The notes: generated from the letters alone by a model not told the origin. A DNA stretch of 58,400 nt from Acidobacteriota bacterium (GCA_019244045.1 JAFATF010000710.1:1-58400), one strand, 5' to 3'; positions 40,918 through 50,578 are shown, counted from the stretch's first letter. A program made the numbers and translations.

Positions 40918-43323
40918 CTATTTATAGATCAAATACTTCTCCCGCATTGACTCGAATTGCTGCAAGCGCCCCTGCCACTCCTGCGCAATCCTGCGTGGAT
41001 CCTCACCTCGCGCAAGAGCATCGAAGACAGGCTGGTTAGCCAAAATCTCCAGCATCTTTTGCCGCTGCCACTGTCCGGGATAGAGTTTAGTGAGCGCGGA
41101 CGCTAGTTCTATGCCCAGCTCAGGCGCGTCCAGCAGGTTGCGCTCCAACAGCAAGATGTTCACGCCCTCGCATCTCTGGCCGGCATAATTTCCAGTGTTT
41201 GGAGTAAACCCGGTGGGGACAAATCGTACGCCGGCGATTTCGCGTGCGTTCAAGTATTGGGCGAACTCACGGGCCTTAACCCAGGGCGCGCCCAGTATTT
41301 CGAAGGGAGTAGCTGTGCCGCGGCCAACCGAGACGTTTGTGCCCTCGATCAGAGCGACACCCGGGTAGAGCGCCGCTTCCGTCACGCTGCGCAAGTTCGG
41401 GGACGGATTGGTCCAGGTGAGGCCGGTCGAATCATACCAGTCGCCCCGCATCCAGCCCTGCATCGGGATGACCGTTAGCTTCGCGTTGAGGTGGCGCTCC
41501 CGGTTGTACATTTTGGCCAGCTCTCCCATTGTCATGCCGTGGCGCACCGCAATAGGGGAATAATTCACGAAGCTTTCCCTTCCCTCGTCGGAAACAGGCC
41601 CCTGCACAAAGGATCCAGTGATGGGATTGGGACGATCCAAAACAATCATCGCAATGCCCGCTTGAGCGACAGCTTCCAGAAAATAGCCCATGGTGGTCTC
41701 ATAGGTGTAGAAACGGACCCCGGCATCTTGGATATCCAAAATAATTGCGTCGAGCTGTTTCAGCGCCTCGACCGGCGGGCGCCGCGCTTTCTCCGTAGCC
41801 CCATAGACGCTATATACCGGCACTCCGCTTGAGGCATCCTTCGAATCGGCAATGGCAGGAGTATCGAAAGTTCCGGTGACCCCATGCTCCGGGCTGAAGA
41901 TCGCGTTGAGGGAAACACCAGTTGCGTGCGCGATGACATCAATCGTACGGCGCCCCTGCGAGTCGATACCGGTTTGGTTGGTTACAATTCCGATCCTCTT
42001 TTTTCCGCTCCCAGGGTCTGTAGGCACAGAGTCGAGCGCGTCAAAGTTATGCTGTTCAAGGACGTCAATGCCGGCAAGCACCACACCGTTGCGAGCTGCC
42101 AGTCGCCGCCCGCCGGCCAAGGCCTCGTTGTACCCGGTGATACTTTCCCAGCGTAGCTTTTCCTTTTCGGGAACAGTAAGTCTCAGCGCGGCAGTAACCG
42201 CAGTTGCCACTCTCGTGCGCAAGGAAATTGCGTTGCCCTGACCTCGCGGATGCACCGCGTTCGTGAGCAGAATGATGTATGTATCGGTGACCGGATCGAT
42301 CCACAACGATGTTCCCGTGAAGCCCGTGTGCCCAAACGAACCTACGGGCAACAAGTCTCCTCGGTTGCTGGAATAAGGAGTGTCAATGTCCCAGCCGAAT
42401 CCTCGTATCGCAGTGGCATTGGGAGGCTGCTGCGGCGATGTCATCTTTTCGATGGCAAGAGGAGAAAGAATTCTTTTACCTGAAAGGAGTGCCTGGGCAA
42501 ATTTAGCAGTGTCGTCGGCGGTGGAAAACAGGCCGGCGTGTCCCGCGATACCGCCCATGCGACGAGCCGTCGGGTCATGGACCTCTCCGCGCAACATATG
42601 GCCGCTGTCGTCGTACTGCGTGGGCGCAATCTTGGTACGCCAAGAGGGCGGGGGGAGAAAACGGGTATGGGTCATGCTCAGCGGGGCAAATACGTGCTCT
42701 TGCGCATAATGGTCGAGACTCTCTCCGGAGACGCGTTCAACCAGTGCGCCGAGAGTGATGAAATTGATGTCGCTGTAAACGAAGCGCGAGCCGGGAGGAT
42801 TCTCGACCTTGCCAGCAAATGCCATGTTATAGGCGGTCGTTTTTCCTCCCCACATGTTCGTAAGGTCCAAATCCGGCGCGAGTCCCGAGTAATGGGTCAA
42901 GAGTTCGCGCACGGTGACATCTTGTTTGCCGTTTTGGCCAAACTCCGGAAGATAGTGCTCGACGACATCGTTCGGCTTAATTTTTCCCTGCTCAACCAGC
43001 TGCATGACAGACGTGGTCGTAGCCATTACCTTGGTTAAAGATGCCATATCAAAAATCGTGTCGGCGGTCATCAACTCACCTCGGGGCTCAAGCGCCCGAT
43101 GACCATAAGCTTTGCGATACACCACGCGGCCGTTGTGGCCCACCAGCAGGACCGCACCGGGAATTTCCTTTGCCGTAATCGCTTCCTTGACGATCGGGTC
43201 GATGACCCTCAGCCGATTATCAGAGCTCGTTTTGTTGGCATTCGCAGCGCAGGCCTGTGTAGACCAACAACCCATCAACATCACGAGCACACCGCTCGAG
43301 AAGACCCGAAACGTTAAATCCAT
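40918..43323 (-). CDS. Serine hydrolase (beta-lactamase/AmiE-like) fused to NamZ (DUF1343, GH171)
   Basis: 801 residues. A signal peptide (MDLTFRVFSSGVLVMLMGCW) ends in a possible lipobox LMGC. The first domain (about 35-395) is a class C/AmpH-like serine hydrolase: Ser95-x-x-Lys98 in DMASLTKVMA, Tyr181 in RFVYSDINF, and HTGFTG in the KTG position. The second (about 415-800) is DUF1343: GIVTNQTGIDSQGR, IFSPEHGVTG, DIQDAGVRFYTYETTM, VLDRPNPI and LYPGVALIEGTNVSVGRGTATPF (residue runs split here). DUF1343 is NamZ, an exo-N-acetylmuramidase. In Bacillus subtilis NamZ (YbbC) is encoded beside AmiE (YbbE), a serine-hydrolase-fold muropeptide amidase. One polypeptide here carries both, which suggests it strips the peptide and then releases MurNAc. 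Start chosen at ATG 43323. Confidence 0.85.
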   Translation of the reverse strand: MDLTFRVFSSGVLVMLMGCWSTQACAANANKTSSDNRLRVIDPIVKEAITAKEIPGAVLLVGHNGRVVYRKAYGHRALEPRGELMTADTIFDMASLTKVMATTTSVMQLVEQGKIKPNDVVEHYLPEFGQNGKQDVTVRELLTHYSGLAPDLDLTNMWGGKTTAYNMAFAGKVENPPGSRFVYSDINFITLGALVERVSGESLDHYAQEHVFAPLSMTHTRFLPPPSWRTKIAPTQYDDSGHMLRGEVHDPTARRMGGIAGHAGLFSTADDTAKFAQALLSGKRILSPLAIEKMTSPQQPPNATAIRGFGWDIDTPYSSNRGDLLPVGSFGHTGFTGTSLWIDPVTDTYIILLTNAVHPRGQGNAISLRTRVATAVTAALRLTVPEKEKLRWESITGYNEALAGGRRLAARNGVVLAGIDVLEQHNFDALDSVPTDPGSGKKRIGIVTNQTGIDSQGRRTIDVIAHATGVSLNAIFSPEHGVTGTFDTPAIADSKDASSGVPVYSVYGATEKARRPPVEALKQLDAIILDIQDAGVRFYTYETTMGYFLEAVAQAGIAMIVLDRPNPITGSFVQGPVSDEGRESFVNYSPIAVRHGMTMGELAKMYNRERHLNAKLTVIPMQGWMRGDWYDSTGLTWTNPSPNLRSVTEAALYPGVALIEGTNVSVGRGTATPFEILGAPWVKAREFAQYLNAREIAGVRFVPTGFTPNTGNYAGQRCEGVNILLLERNLLDAPELGIELASALTKLYPGQWQRQKMLEILANQPVFDALARGEDPRRIAQEWQGRLQQFESMREKYLIYK

Positions 43324-43558
43324 AGATATAGATTGGTTGTCCTGACTGTACACAAGCAGCGCAGCAGTTCTCAAGGGTTCTCAGGTGTTAGTTCTAAGGT
43401 TCATAGCGGCAACTGAACGGAGCTGCCCGGTTCGTAGCCGGCAGAGCGCGGAAATCCCTGAGGTGAGACCTGCTCCGCCGTCGCACCCCGCCTAGAACAA
43501 AGGTAACTAGCTGTCCGCGAGGCTACCTCACCATAATTAATTCAGCAAGCGATCACTC

Positions 43559-44488
43559 ATGCTGCGCATTGTCCCGGTTTTTCTCCTGTTGCTCGCCAGC
43601 TTGCCCGCCTCGGGTAACGAAAAGCTAGTCGCACTGACATTCGATGACGGACCACGCCCCTACGTGCTGTTCGGCCAAAGCGGAGCGCCTGGACTGATCC
43701 ATGTGCTCGATCAAGCGCATGTGAATGCGACCTTCTTCGTGATGGGTTGGCGCTTGACACCACGTACTTGGGGAGATCATCGTTTCGAAACCAATATTGG
43801 CATTAACTGCGTGGACGCCGTACGGGCTCTGGTGAAGCGCGGTGACGAAATTGAAGATCACACGTATAGTCATGTGCAGCTAGAGACAGCGGAGAAAAGC
43901 AAAGGGGAAGCCTGGGTCATCCATGATATTCAGCACGGGGCGGAATTGATCGAGGCGGTCAGTGGAAGGCGGCCGGTTTACGTTCGCCCGCCCGATTGGA
44001 TTCTTCCCGAGGATGCGCGCCACGATCTGGAGCAGCGTGGATACCACATCCTGACCATCAAAGGACCGGCGCCTGTACCCCTGCGTGATATCAACTCGCT
44101 TGACTACCTTTGCGCCGGCCTGCGACCCGTACATTGTCCTAAACCCTCCTTAAGCGCATCCGTCTTGCGGCAGATCGAGTTGCGGGAGAAAAAGGGCATT
44201 TACACGCATATTCTCGCTTTTCATGAGCTGTCAACCACCACGACAATGCTACCCGAGCTCATCACGGACTTGAGAGCGCGCGGCTATCGGTTTGTCACCA
44301 TCCGGGAATACATGAAGCTGGTTGGCCCGCATAGCATTACGGCCCAGAATGATAGACCACATTTGCGAGATGTTTCCCATTCGACCTCGGCCCCCCTAGG
44401 ACTGCTCCACCCCTTGGGCGAGCTTCCGCATCCCCCCAAGGGCGAAGCTTATGAACCGCTCTCCTTGCCGGCAGCGGGAAAGATGTAA
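43559..44488 (+). CDS. Exported polysaccharide deacetylase (NodB domain)
   Basis: 309 residues. Signal peptide MLRIVPVFLLLLASLPASG, then the NodB domain (about 24-250). Motif 1 is VALTFDDGPRP with the catalytic base Asp and metal Asp; motif 2 is EIEDHTYSHVQL (H-T-Y-S-H, metal histidines); motif 3 is YVRPPDWILP, motif 4 KGPAPVPLRD and motif 5 HILAFHELS. These are carbohydrate esterase family 4 enzymes that remove acetyl groups from chitin-like or peptidoglycan sugars. Substrate is not clear. A Pro/His/Leu-rich tail of about 45 residues follows, without known domain. It is followed by msrA after 65 bases. Confidence 0.85.
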   Translation: MLRIVPVFLLLLASLPASGNEKLVALTFDDGPRPYVLFGQSGAPGLIHVLDQAHVNATFFVMGWRLTPRTWGDHRFETNIGINCVDAVRALVKRGDEIEDHTYSHVQLETAEKSKGEAWVIHDIQHGAELIEAVSGRRPVYVRPPDWILPEDARHDLEQRGYHILTIKGPAPVPLRDINSLDYLCAGLRPVHCPKPSLSASVLRQIELREKKGIYTHILAFHELSTTTTMLPELITDLRARGYRFVTIREYMKLVGPHSITAQNDRPHLRDVSHSTSAPLGLLHPLGELPHPPKGEAYEPLSLPAAGKM

Positions 44489-44553
44489 CTTTTGCGCTCT
44501 CATGGAGTCTAATGCCATGAGTTATATTTCCTACCAGCTTAAGGAGAGTCATA

Positions 44554-45222
44554 ATGGCGCGCTTGGTTCCGTTGTGGGCGTTGGTATTGACCCTATTCCT
44601 CTCCGTAACCGGACTACGCGCGGGGGAGCGGCGCGGCCTCGTGCCCAGTCCGGCGCTCGACACTCCGTTAGCATCAGCCAAATCTCAAGACACAGCAGTG
44701 CTGGCGGGCGGGTGCTTCTGGGGCATTCAAGCGGTGTTCGAGCACGTCAAAGGCGTAATGAATGCGACCTCCGGATACTCCGGCGGCTCAGGCAGGAACG
44801 CGGAATACGAACTGGTAAGCACCGGAGACACGGGACACGCCGAGTCGGTAAGAATCACCTACGATCCTTCCCGAATCACCTACGGCGAGCTGCTGCGCGT
44901 GTTCTTCTCCGTGGCTCACGACCCAACCCAATTCAACCGACAGGGACCGGATACAGGCACCCAGTACCGCTCGGTTATCTTTTACGCCAATGAGAATCAG
45001 AAACGGATCGCTGAGGCTTATATTGCGCAGCTTGACGAAGCCAGGGTGTTCCGGCACAAAATTGTAACCCAGGTGGTGCCGCTTACCGCCTTCTATCCTG
45101 CCGAGGCCTACCACCAACAGTATGCTGCCCGACACCCGGACAATCCTTATATTATGTTGAATGACGCGCCCAAAGTAGCTCAGCTCAAGCAGCAATTTCC
45201 CGATCTCTACACCGGCAAGTAG
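44554..45222 (+). CDS. msrA: Peptide-methionine (S)-S-oxide reductase, exported
   Basis: 222 residues with a signal peptide (MARLVPLWALVLTLFLSVTGLRAG). The MsrA domain begins about residue 45: GGCFWGIQAVFEHVKGV with the catalytic Cys54, then SGYSGGSGRNAEYELVS, TGHAESVRITYDPS, AHDPTQFNRQGPDTGTQYRS and the C-terminal FYPAEAYHQQYAAR. It reduces methionine-S-sulfoxide in proteins. Export implies a periplasmic repair system. The resolving cysteines common in C-terminal tails are not obvious. AAGGAG precedes the ATG at a good distance. It is followed by msrB after 19 bases. Confidence 0.94.
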   Translation: MARLVPLWALVLTLFLSVTGLRAGERRGLVPSPALDTPLASAKSQDTAVLAGGCFWGIQAVFEHVKGVMNATSGYSGGSGRNAEYELVSTGDTGHAESVRITYDPSRITYGELLRVFFSVAHDPTQFNRQGPDTGTQYRSVIFYANENQKRIAEAYIAQLDEARVFRHKIVTQVVPLTAFYPAEAYHQQYAARHPDNPYIMLNDAPKVAQLKQQFPDLYTGK

Positions 45223-45241
45223 TCGAAAGAAAGAGGGTTCC

Positions 45242-45871
45242 ATGTTCGACTTTGAGCTTGAAAAGAAAAACTCTCCAATTACTTCGCAAAGGCGCACCTT
45301 TCTTGCCTTTTCGGGCGCTGCTCTCGCAGGCCTGCTGTTTTGGGCCAAAAGCCAAAATTCTGAGCTGCTGGCTGCCGCCGATTCGGCTGGTACGCCCAAG
45401 CAAGTCACCATCTTCGAATTTTCAGATTCCGGAGAGCGGCTCAGGAAAATCCACGTACCCAAGGTGGTAAAAAGCGAAGATGAGTGGCGGAAACAGTTGT
45501 CACGCGCTGCCTTTGAAATCACTCGCCATGCTGATACAGAGCTGGCCTTCAGTGGGCAGTACTGGAACTTACACGAGAAAGGCCTGTACCGTTGCGTGTG
45601 TTGCGATAATGCGCTGTTCAGTTCCGATACGAAGTTTGACTCGGGTACCGGATGGCCAAGCTTCTCGGCTCCCATCGCGGCTGAAAACCTGCGCACCAGT
45701 AGCGATACCAGCGTGGGGATGATCAGAACGGCCGTCTCCTGCACCTTGTGTGACGCTCATCTGGGTCACGTGTTCGACGATGGTCCACCCCCAACCGGTC
45801 TACGCTATTGCATGAACTCGGCGTCGCTCAAATTTATTCCCAAGAGGGCGGCTACCGGTGTGCGAGGGTAA
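45242..45871 (+). CDS. msrB: Peptide-methionine (R)-S-oxide reductase, probable Tat substrate
   Basis: 209 residues. The N-terminus has a twin-arginine signal: TSQRRTFLAFSGAALAGLLF with Arg17-Arg18. The MsrB domain (about 70-202) has the four zinc cysteines Cys118, Cys121 (YRCVCCDNAL), Cys167 and Cys170 (SCTLCDAHLGH), FDSGTGWPSFSAP, and the catalytic Cys190 in LRYCMNSASLKF. It reduces methionine-R-sulfoxide, complementing MsrA. A twin-arginine signal would fit a protein exported folded with zinc, while MsrA has a Sec signal. Both genes form a two-gene periplasmic repair operon. The reductant that regenerates it is not in the window. Confidence 0.93.
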   Translation: MFDFELEKKNSPITSQRRTFLAFSGAALAGLLFWAKSQNSELLAAADSAGTPKQVTIFEFSDSGERLRKIHVPKVVKSEDEWRKQLSRAAFEITRHADTELAFSGQYWNLHEKGLYRCVCCDNALFSSDTKFDSGTGWPSFSAPIAAENLRTSSDTSVGMIRTAVSCTLCDAHLGHVFDDGPPPTGLRYCMNSASLKFIPKRAATGVRG

Positions 45872-46038
45872 CAAACCTCTCATCGGCAGCTTTTCTGGAC
45901 CGCCTCTGGGTGCTTGCTTGACGCGCCGCAGTTTTCTTCAAAGACGCGATTACTGAACTCCTTGGTCGTGGGAAAATAGGTTCTTCTTATCTCCCCCGCA
46001 TCATTTATGCTTACCGGTCGTTTGCGGGAGGACACACC

Positions 46039-49000
46039 GTGCTTCGCAATGCGTCCGTTTGTTTGCTTCTTTGCTGTGGTTTCACTTTTCAGGTAGCCGC
46101 CCGCGAGCAGTTCTCTCCCTCGCTTTTTCAGGAAATGCATTGGCGAATGATCGGGCCCTTTCGAGGCGGCCGAACCCGCGCCGTAGCGGGTGTGCCCAAT
46201 CAGCCAAATACTTTCTATATCGGCGCCGTAAACGGCGGCGTCTGGAAGTCAGACGATTACGGACGAACTTGGAAGCCAATTTTTGACCAGCAACCTACGC
46301 AGTCCATTGGAGCGATCGCCGTGGCCGCTTCCGACCCAAATATAGTGTATGTCGCCAGCGGGGAGGGGCTGCACAGGCCGGACCTCTCGGTGGGTAATGG
46401 CATCTACAAATCGAGCGACGGGGGTAAGACATGGACTCACCTGGGGCTGCGAGGCTCGCAACAAATTCCCGCGCTCGTGGTCGATCCCCGCGATCCCAAT
46501 CGCCTGTTCGCAGCCGTTCTCGGTCATCCTTACGGGGCGAGCGAGGAACGCGGGATATTCCGCTCCACAGACGGTGGGCAAAGGTGGCAAAAGATCCTTT
46601 ACAAGGACGCGAACACCGGTGCTTCGGACATCGAGATGGATCCCTCGGATCCGCATGTCCTCTATGCTGCTCTGTGGGAGGCGCGTGAAGGACCGTGGGA
46701 AGATAACAACATTTTTAATGGCGCCGGAGGCGGACTCTTCAAGAGTACCGACAGTGGCGACACTTGGAGGCAACTGAAAAAGGGTCTGCCCCAGAATCTT
46801 GCGCAAATCAATGTCGCAATCGCAGCCAGCAACCCGAAACGGCTGTACGCGACCGTCGGCACAATCGATAAGGGCACCTATGGTTCCGACGCCGGATTGG
46901 GTGTGTACCGTTCCGACGATGCCGGTGATACCTGGTATGCTGCGACCTCCGATCCACGCCCCGCCATGCGCATCGGCGGCGGTGACCTCCCGGTTCCCCG
47001 TGTCGACCCCACGAATGCTGGTGTTGTATACAGCGCCAGCCTAGTCGTCGTCCGTTCAAGTGATGGGGGGAAAACCTGGAACAGTTTGCGCGGCGCTCCC
47101 GGGGGAGATGATTATCAGAATCTCTGGATCAATCCCAGCAATGGCAACATTTTAATCGTAGTCAGCGACCAAGGAGCGATCGTAAGCGTCAATGGCGGCG
47201 ACAGCTGGAGTTCGTGGTACAACCAGCCCACCGCACAGCTCTACCATGTTTCGACCACCGACTCGTTCCCTTATAAGGTATGCGGAGGCCAGCAGGAGAG
47301 CGGATCGGTGTGCATTCTGAGCCGCGGCAACGATGGAGAAATTACCTTTCGCGATTGGCACCCGGTTGGCACCATTGAATATGGGTACGTTGCTCCCGAT
47401 CCGCTTGATCCCGATGTCATTTATGGTGCTGGACGCAATGAGGTATCTAAATTCCATTGGTCCACCGGGCAGGTCGAGAACGTGACGCCGATTCCGGTTC
47501 GCGATCACAAGTACCGGGTTGATCGCACTGAGCCTATTGTATTCTCGCCGCTCGACCCGCACACGCTCTACTACGCCGCCAATGTGCTGTTTAACACCCG
47601 CGATGGTGGTAATACTTGGCAAACCATCAGCCCCGACCTGACTCGCCCCGAGCCAGCAGTTCCCGCCAGCGTGGGGGCGCTCGTGCCCAAAGCCGCCAAC
47701 CAGCAGCGCGGCGTCATTTATTCACTTGCGCCATCGTTCCGAAATAGCAACACCCTGTGGGCGGGAACTGATGACGGGCTGATCTGGATTACCCGCGATG
47801 GTGGCAAGAATTGGAGCAACATCACTCCTCCGGAACTGACCCCCTGGAGCAAGGTCACGCAGATCCAGTCCTCGCATTTCGATGACCAAACCGCCTACGC
47901 GTCGGTCAGTCGCTTGCGGATTGATGACCTGCACCCTTATATCTATCGCACGCACGATGGCGGCAAAAATTGGCAATCAATCAGCACCGGACTGCCCGAC
48001 GGTCCGGCAGATACCATTCGGGAAGATCAGGCGCGTAAAGGGCTGCTGTTTGCAGGCACGGAAAACGCGGTGTGGGTCTCCTTTGACGATGGCGACGACT
48101 GGCAGTCGCTCGAATTGAATCTGCCGCACACATCTATGCGCGACCTCGCGATTCATGGTGACGACCTCATTGTAAGCACCCATGGACGCTCCTTCTGGAT
48201 TCTCGATGACATCAGCCCTTTACGACAGCTCAGCCAAGCGATCGCTAGCGCCGAAGCTTACCTGTTCAAGCCGGCGGATGCTAACCGCGTTCACCGCGAC
48301 ACGAATACCGACACCCCCCTTCCTCCTGATGAACCCGCGGGCCAAAACCCGCCGAGTGGGGCTATTATTGATTACTTCCTTGCCCACGCTGGGCCGGTCA
48401 CCCTTGAGATCCTCGATGCGCAGGGTAAGCTGGTGCGGCAGTATGCGAGCACCGATCAGCCCGAACTCACTCGACAGCAACTTGAAAAGCAGTTGATCCC
48501 TTTGTATTGGACACGGCCTGCAAAAGCCTTACCAAGCGAAGCCGGCATGCACCGCTGGGTTTGGGATCTCCATCACTCCGCCCCGCTCTCCACTCGACGC
48601 GACTATCCAATTTCGGCCATACCGCACGACACGCCGCGCGCACCTTTCGGTCCGCGAGCTTTGCCCGGCCAATACAAAGTGCGGCTTACCACAAATGGGC
48701 AAATCTACACCGCGCCACTTATGGTGCATATGGATCCGCGGGTACGGACGAGCGCAGCGGCTTTGGCCCAGCAGTTCCAGTTGGAGACCCGCCTGGCGGG
48801 CATGATGAACCAGATTGCCGACGCTAACCTGCGAGCGCGTTCGACGCGAGAGCAATTCGAGGCACTTTTGCAAAAGGCAAGCGGTAGCACAGCGGCGGCC
48901 ATCAGATCGCTGCAACAGAAACTCACCGCGCTATTGGCGGGCGTCGATCAACCGGGGAATGGCGAAACGCCGACTCTCGCCACCGTCAACAGCACGGTGA

Positions 49001-49227
49001 ATGTCTTATACGAGCAGGTGTCCAGGGCAGATGCAGCCCCCACTGCCATCCAGGCCTCCGAATCCACAAAGCTTGAGACTGCCGTGACTGACGCCACTCG
49101 GCGCTGGCACGAGCTAGAGAGCCACGATCTCCCGATTCTCAATCAGAAGCTCAAGGGCGCGGGCTTGCAGGAGATTCGTCCCGAGGCGACCGTGCGAGAC
49201 CAGCCGGAGGAGGGAGACGAAGAGTAA
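46039..49227 (+). CDS. Exported sortilin/VPS10-type BNR propeller protein
   Basis: 1062 residues with a signal peptide (LRNASVCLLLCCGFTFQVAA). Repeated BNR/Asp-box blocks run to about residue 730: GGVWKSDDYGRTWKPI, GIYKSSDGGKTWTHL, GIFRSTDGGQRWQKIL, GLFKSTDSGDTWRQL, VVRSSDGGKTWNSL, VFNTRDGGNTWQTI and others, giving a large beta-propeller, probably ten-bladed or two propellers. A C-terminal region (about 745-1060) has a beta domain and a helical tail. Acidobacteria and Bacteroidetes have many of these, often annotated as glycosyl hydrolases, but no catalytic residues can be named. GTG start is supported by GGGAGGA. A terminator follows. Confidence 0.85.
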   Translation: MLRNASVCLLLCCGFTFQVAAREQFSPSLFQEMHWRMIGPFRGGRTRAVAGVPNQPNTFYIGAVNGGVWKSDDYGRTWKPIFDQQPTQSIGAIAVAASDPNIVYVASGEGLHRPDLSVGNGIYKSSDGGKTWTHLGLRGSQQIPALVVDPRDPNRLFAAVLGHPYGASEERGIFRSTDGGQRWQKILYKDANTGASDIEMDPSDPHVLYAALWEAREGPWEDNNIFNGAGGGLFKSTDSGDTWRQLKKGLPQNLAQINVAIAASNPKRLYATVGTIDKGTYGSDAGLGVYRSDDAGDTWYAATSDPRPAMRIGGGDLPVPRVDPTNAGVVYSASLVVVRSSDGGKTWNSLRGAPGGDDYQNLWINPSNGNILIVVSDQGAIVSVNGGDSWSSWYNQPTAQLYHVSTTDSFPYKVCGGQQESGSVCILSRGNDGEITFRDWHPVGTIEYGYVAPDPLDPDVIYGAGRNEVSKFHWSTGQVENVTPIPVRDHKYRVDRTEPIVFSPLDPHTLYYAANVLFNTRDGGNTWQTISPDLTRPEPAVPASVGALVPKAANQQRGVIYSLAPSFRNSNTLWAGTDDGLIWITRDGGKNWSNITPPELTPWSKVTQIQSSHFDDQTAYASVSRLRIDDLHPYIYRTHDGGKNWQSISTGLPDGPADTIREDQARKGLLFAGTENAVWVSFDDGDDWQSLELNLPHTSMRDLAIHGDDLIVSTHGRSFWILDDISPLRQLSQAIASAEAYLFKPADANRVHRDTNTDTPLPPDEPAGQNPPSGAIIDYFLAHAGPVTLEILDAQGKLVRQYASTDQPELTRQQLEKQLIPLYWTRPAKALPSEAGMHRWVWDLHHSAPLSTRRDYPISAIPHDTPRAPFGPRALPGQYKVRLTTNGQIYTAPLMVHMDPRVRTSAAALAQQFQLETRLAGMMNQIADANLRARSTREQFEALLQKASGSTAAAIRSLQQKLTALLAGVDQPGNGETPTLATVNSTVNVLYEQVSRADAAPTAIQASESTKLETAVTDATRRWHELESHDLPILNQKLKGAGLQEIRPEATVRDQPEEGDEE

Positions 49228-49310
49228 GGGCTGGCGGGATGGTGAAACACGGGATGCCAATACGAAGAGCTGCGCTCGGACCGCTCTGCAGCTGGGCGCC
49301 CTGGGACGCT

Positions 49311-49331
49311 CACCGACGGTAGCGGTGTTTT
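49311..49331 (+). terminator. Intrinsic terminator of the propeller gene
   Basis: CACCG and CGGTG form a 5-bp stem with loop ACGGTAG, followed by TTTT, 84 bases after the stop of the propeller gene. The convergent fabH ends 23 bases further. Confidence 0.5.
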
Positions 49332-49353
49332 GCTCCTTTCAGCGGGGCATTGC

Positions 49354-50349
49354 TTAATAAGCCCAACGCAACAGCGTCGCACCCACAGTAAATCCCGCTC
49401 CCACCGAGGCCATTAGGACCATGTTTCCCTTCTTCAACTTACCCTCGGTACGCGCCGTATGCATGGCAAGGGGAATAGTCCCGGCAGTCGTGTTTCCATA
49501 ACGGTCGATGTTAATGATCACCTTTTCGGGGTTCAGTCCGAGGCGATCGGCCGTCGCCATGATAATGCGGCGGTTCGCCTGATGCGGAATGAAGGCGTCG
49601 ACATCCTTGGCACTCAGTCCATTGCGCTTCAAGATCTTCTCGCACAGCTCGGTTTGCTTGCGCACTGCAAATTTAAAAACCGCTTGGCCGTCCTGGTGCA
49701 CATAATGCATCTTCTGGTCGACCGTCGCATGGGTCGACGGATGCAGACTTCCACCACCCGGCATATAGAGAGAACAACCACCGGAACCGTCGACTTCATG
49801 AATGAAGTCGACCATGCCCAGCGAATCATCGTCGGCCGGCTCAAGAACCACCGCACCAGCCCCGTCGCCGAAGATTACGCAGGTCGCGCGGTCGGTGTAG
49901 TCGATGATCGAAGACATTACATCGGATCCAATAACCAAAACTTTCTTGTGAGCGCCAGTCAAGATAAATTGCGAGCCTACCTGTACGGCGTAGAGAAATG
50001 CGGAACAGGCGCCGTTGAGATCGAAACCCCATACTGATTTTGCGCCCAGCTTATGTTGCACGATACAGGCGGTACAGGGGAAAAGCATGTCCGGGGTGAC
50101 TGTGGCGACGATGATTGCGTCCACCTCGCCCGCTTCAATGCCGCGCTCAGCCAACGCTTTCCTGGCAGCTTCGACCGCCAGGTCGCTGCTGGCGACACCT
50201 TTGTCGGCAATATGGCGCTCGCGAATGCCGACTCTTTCCAGAATCCATTGATCGCTGGTGTCGACCATGCTCTCCAGATCTTTGTTGGTGAGGAGACGAG
50301 GCGGGACGTAGATGCCCAAAGCGCTGATTTTGGCGCGCACAGGTGTCAA
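49354..50349 (-). CDS. fabH: 3-oxoacyl-ACP synthase III
   Basis: About 331 residues. FabH condenses acetyl-CoA with malonyl-ACP to start type II fatty acid synthesis. The active-site Cys is in [18 protein letters not shown], the His in [11 protein letters not shown] and the Asn in [15 protein letters not shown], so the triad is complete; [18 protein letters not shown] and [11 protein letters not shown] are at the N-terminus. Length is normal. The start is probably TTG at 50349, six bases after GGGAG; a TTG eight codons upstream is the longest form. There are no neighbouring fab genes; plsX is not in the window. The closest upstream element is the SRP RNA gene. Confidence 0.93.
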   Translation of the reverse strand: MTPVRAKISALGIYVPPRLLTNKDLESMVDTSDQWILERVGIRERHIADKGVASSDLAVEAARKALAERGIEAGEVDAIIVATVTPDMLFPCTACIVQHKLGAKSVWGFDLNGACSAFLYAVQVGSQFILTGAHKKVLVIGSDVMSSIIDYTDRATCVIFGDGAGAVVLEPADDDSLGMVDFIHEVDGSGGCSLYMPGGGSLHPSTHATVDQKMHYVHQDGQAVFKFAVRKQTELCEKILKRNGLSAKDVDAFIPHQANRRIIMATADRLGLNPEKVIINIDRYGNTTAGTIPLAMHTARTEGKLKKGNMVLMASVGAGFTVGATLLRWAY

Positions 50350-50465
50350 TGAATACTCCCGGTAGCAAAGCAACCATTTTGAATGAACCAGAAAAGAATG
50401 TCTAACTTAAGATGTGGTGCAGGTGTAATCAGTGCGCTGCCCCGACGGAAACCTTACGTGAACAA

Positions 50466-50572
50466 AGCCAGGCACCGGTAACCCACTGCACACGCAAGAG
50501 CCCGTTACCGTTGCTTCCTTCCGGACCTGGCGGGGTTGGCGGGAATGCGTTGCGCGGGGCCGATGCCTGACC
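50466..50572 (-). ncRNA. ffs: Small SRP RNA (4.5S/SRP RNA, bacterial small type)
   Basis: The minus strand contains CAGGTCCGGAAGGAAGCA (50512-50529), the highly conserved Ffh-binding tip, flanked by pairing arms. The outer ends GUCAGGCAUCGG and CCGGUGCCUGGC (50560-50571 and 50467-50478) pair with G-U pairs, giving a 105-110 nt hairpin. The RNA pairs with Ffh to target membrane proteins. A TGTTAGAAT box ends six to seven bases before the 5' end. It lies between fabH and the transglutaminase gene. End coordinates are approximate. Confidence 0.93.
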
Positions 50573-50578
50573 CGGATC

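Noticed and set aside
44451-44993. 180-codon frame overlapping the NodB tail and msrA
   Set aside because: Shadow of msrA in another frame; Arg/His-rich.
49459-50037. 192-codon plus-strand frame inside fabH
   Set aside because: Antisense to a complete fabH.
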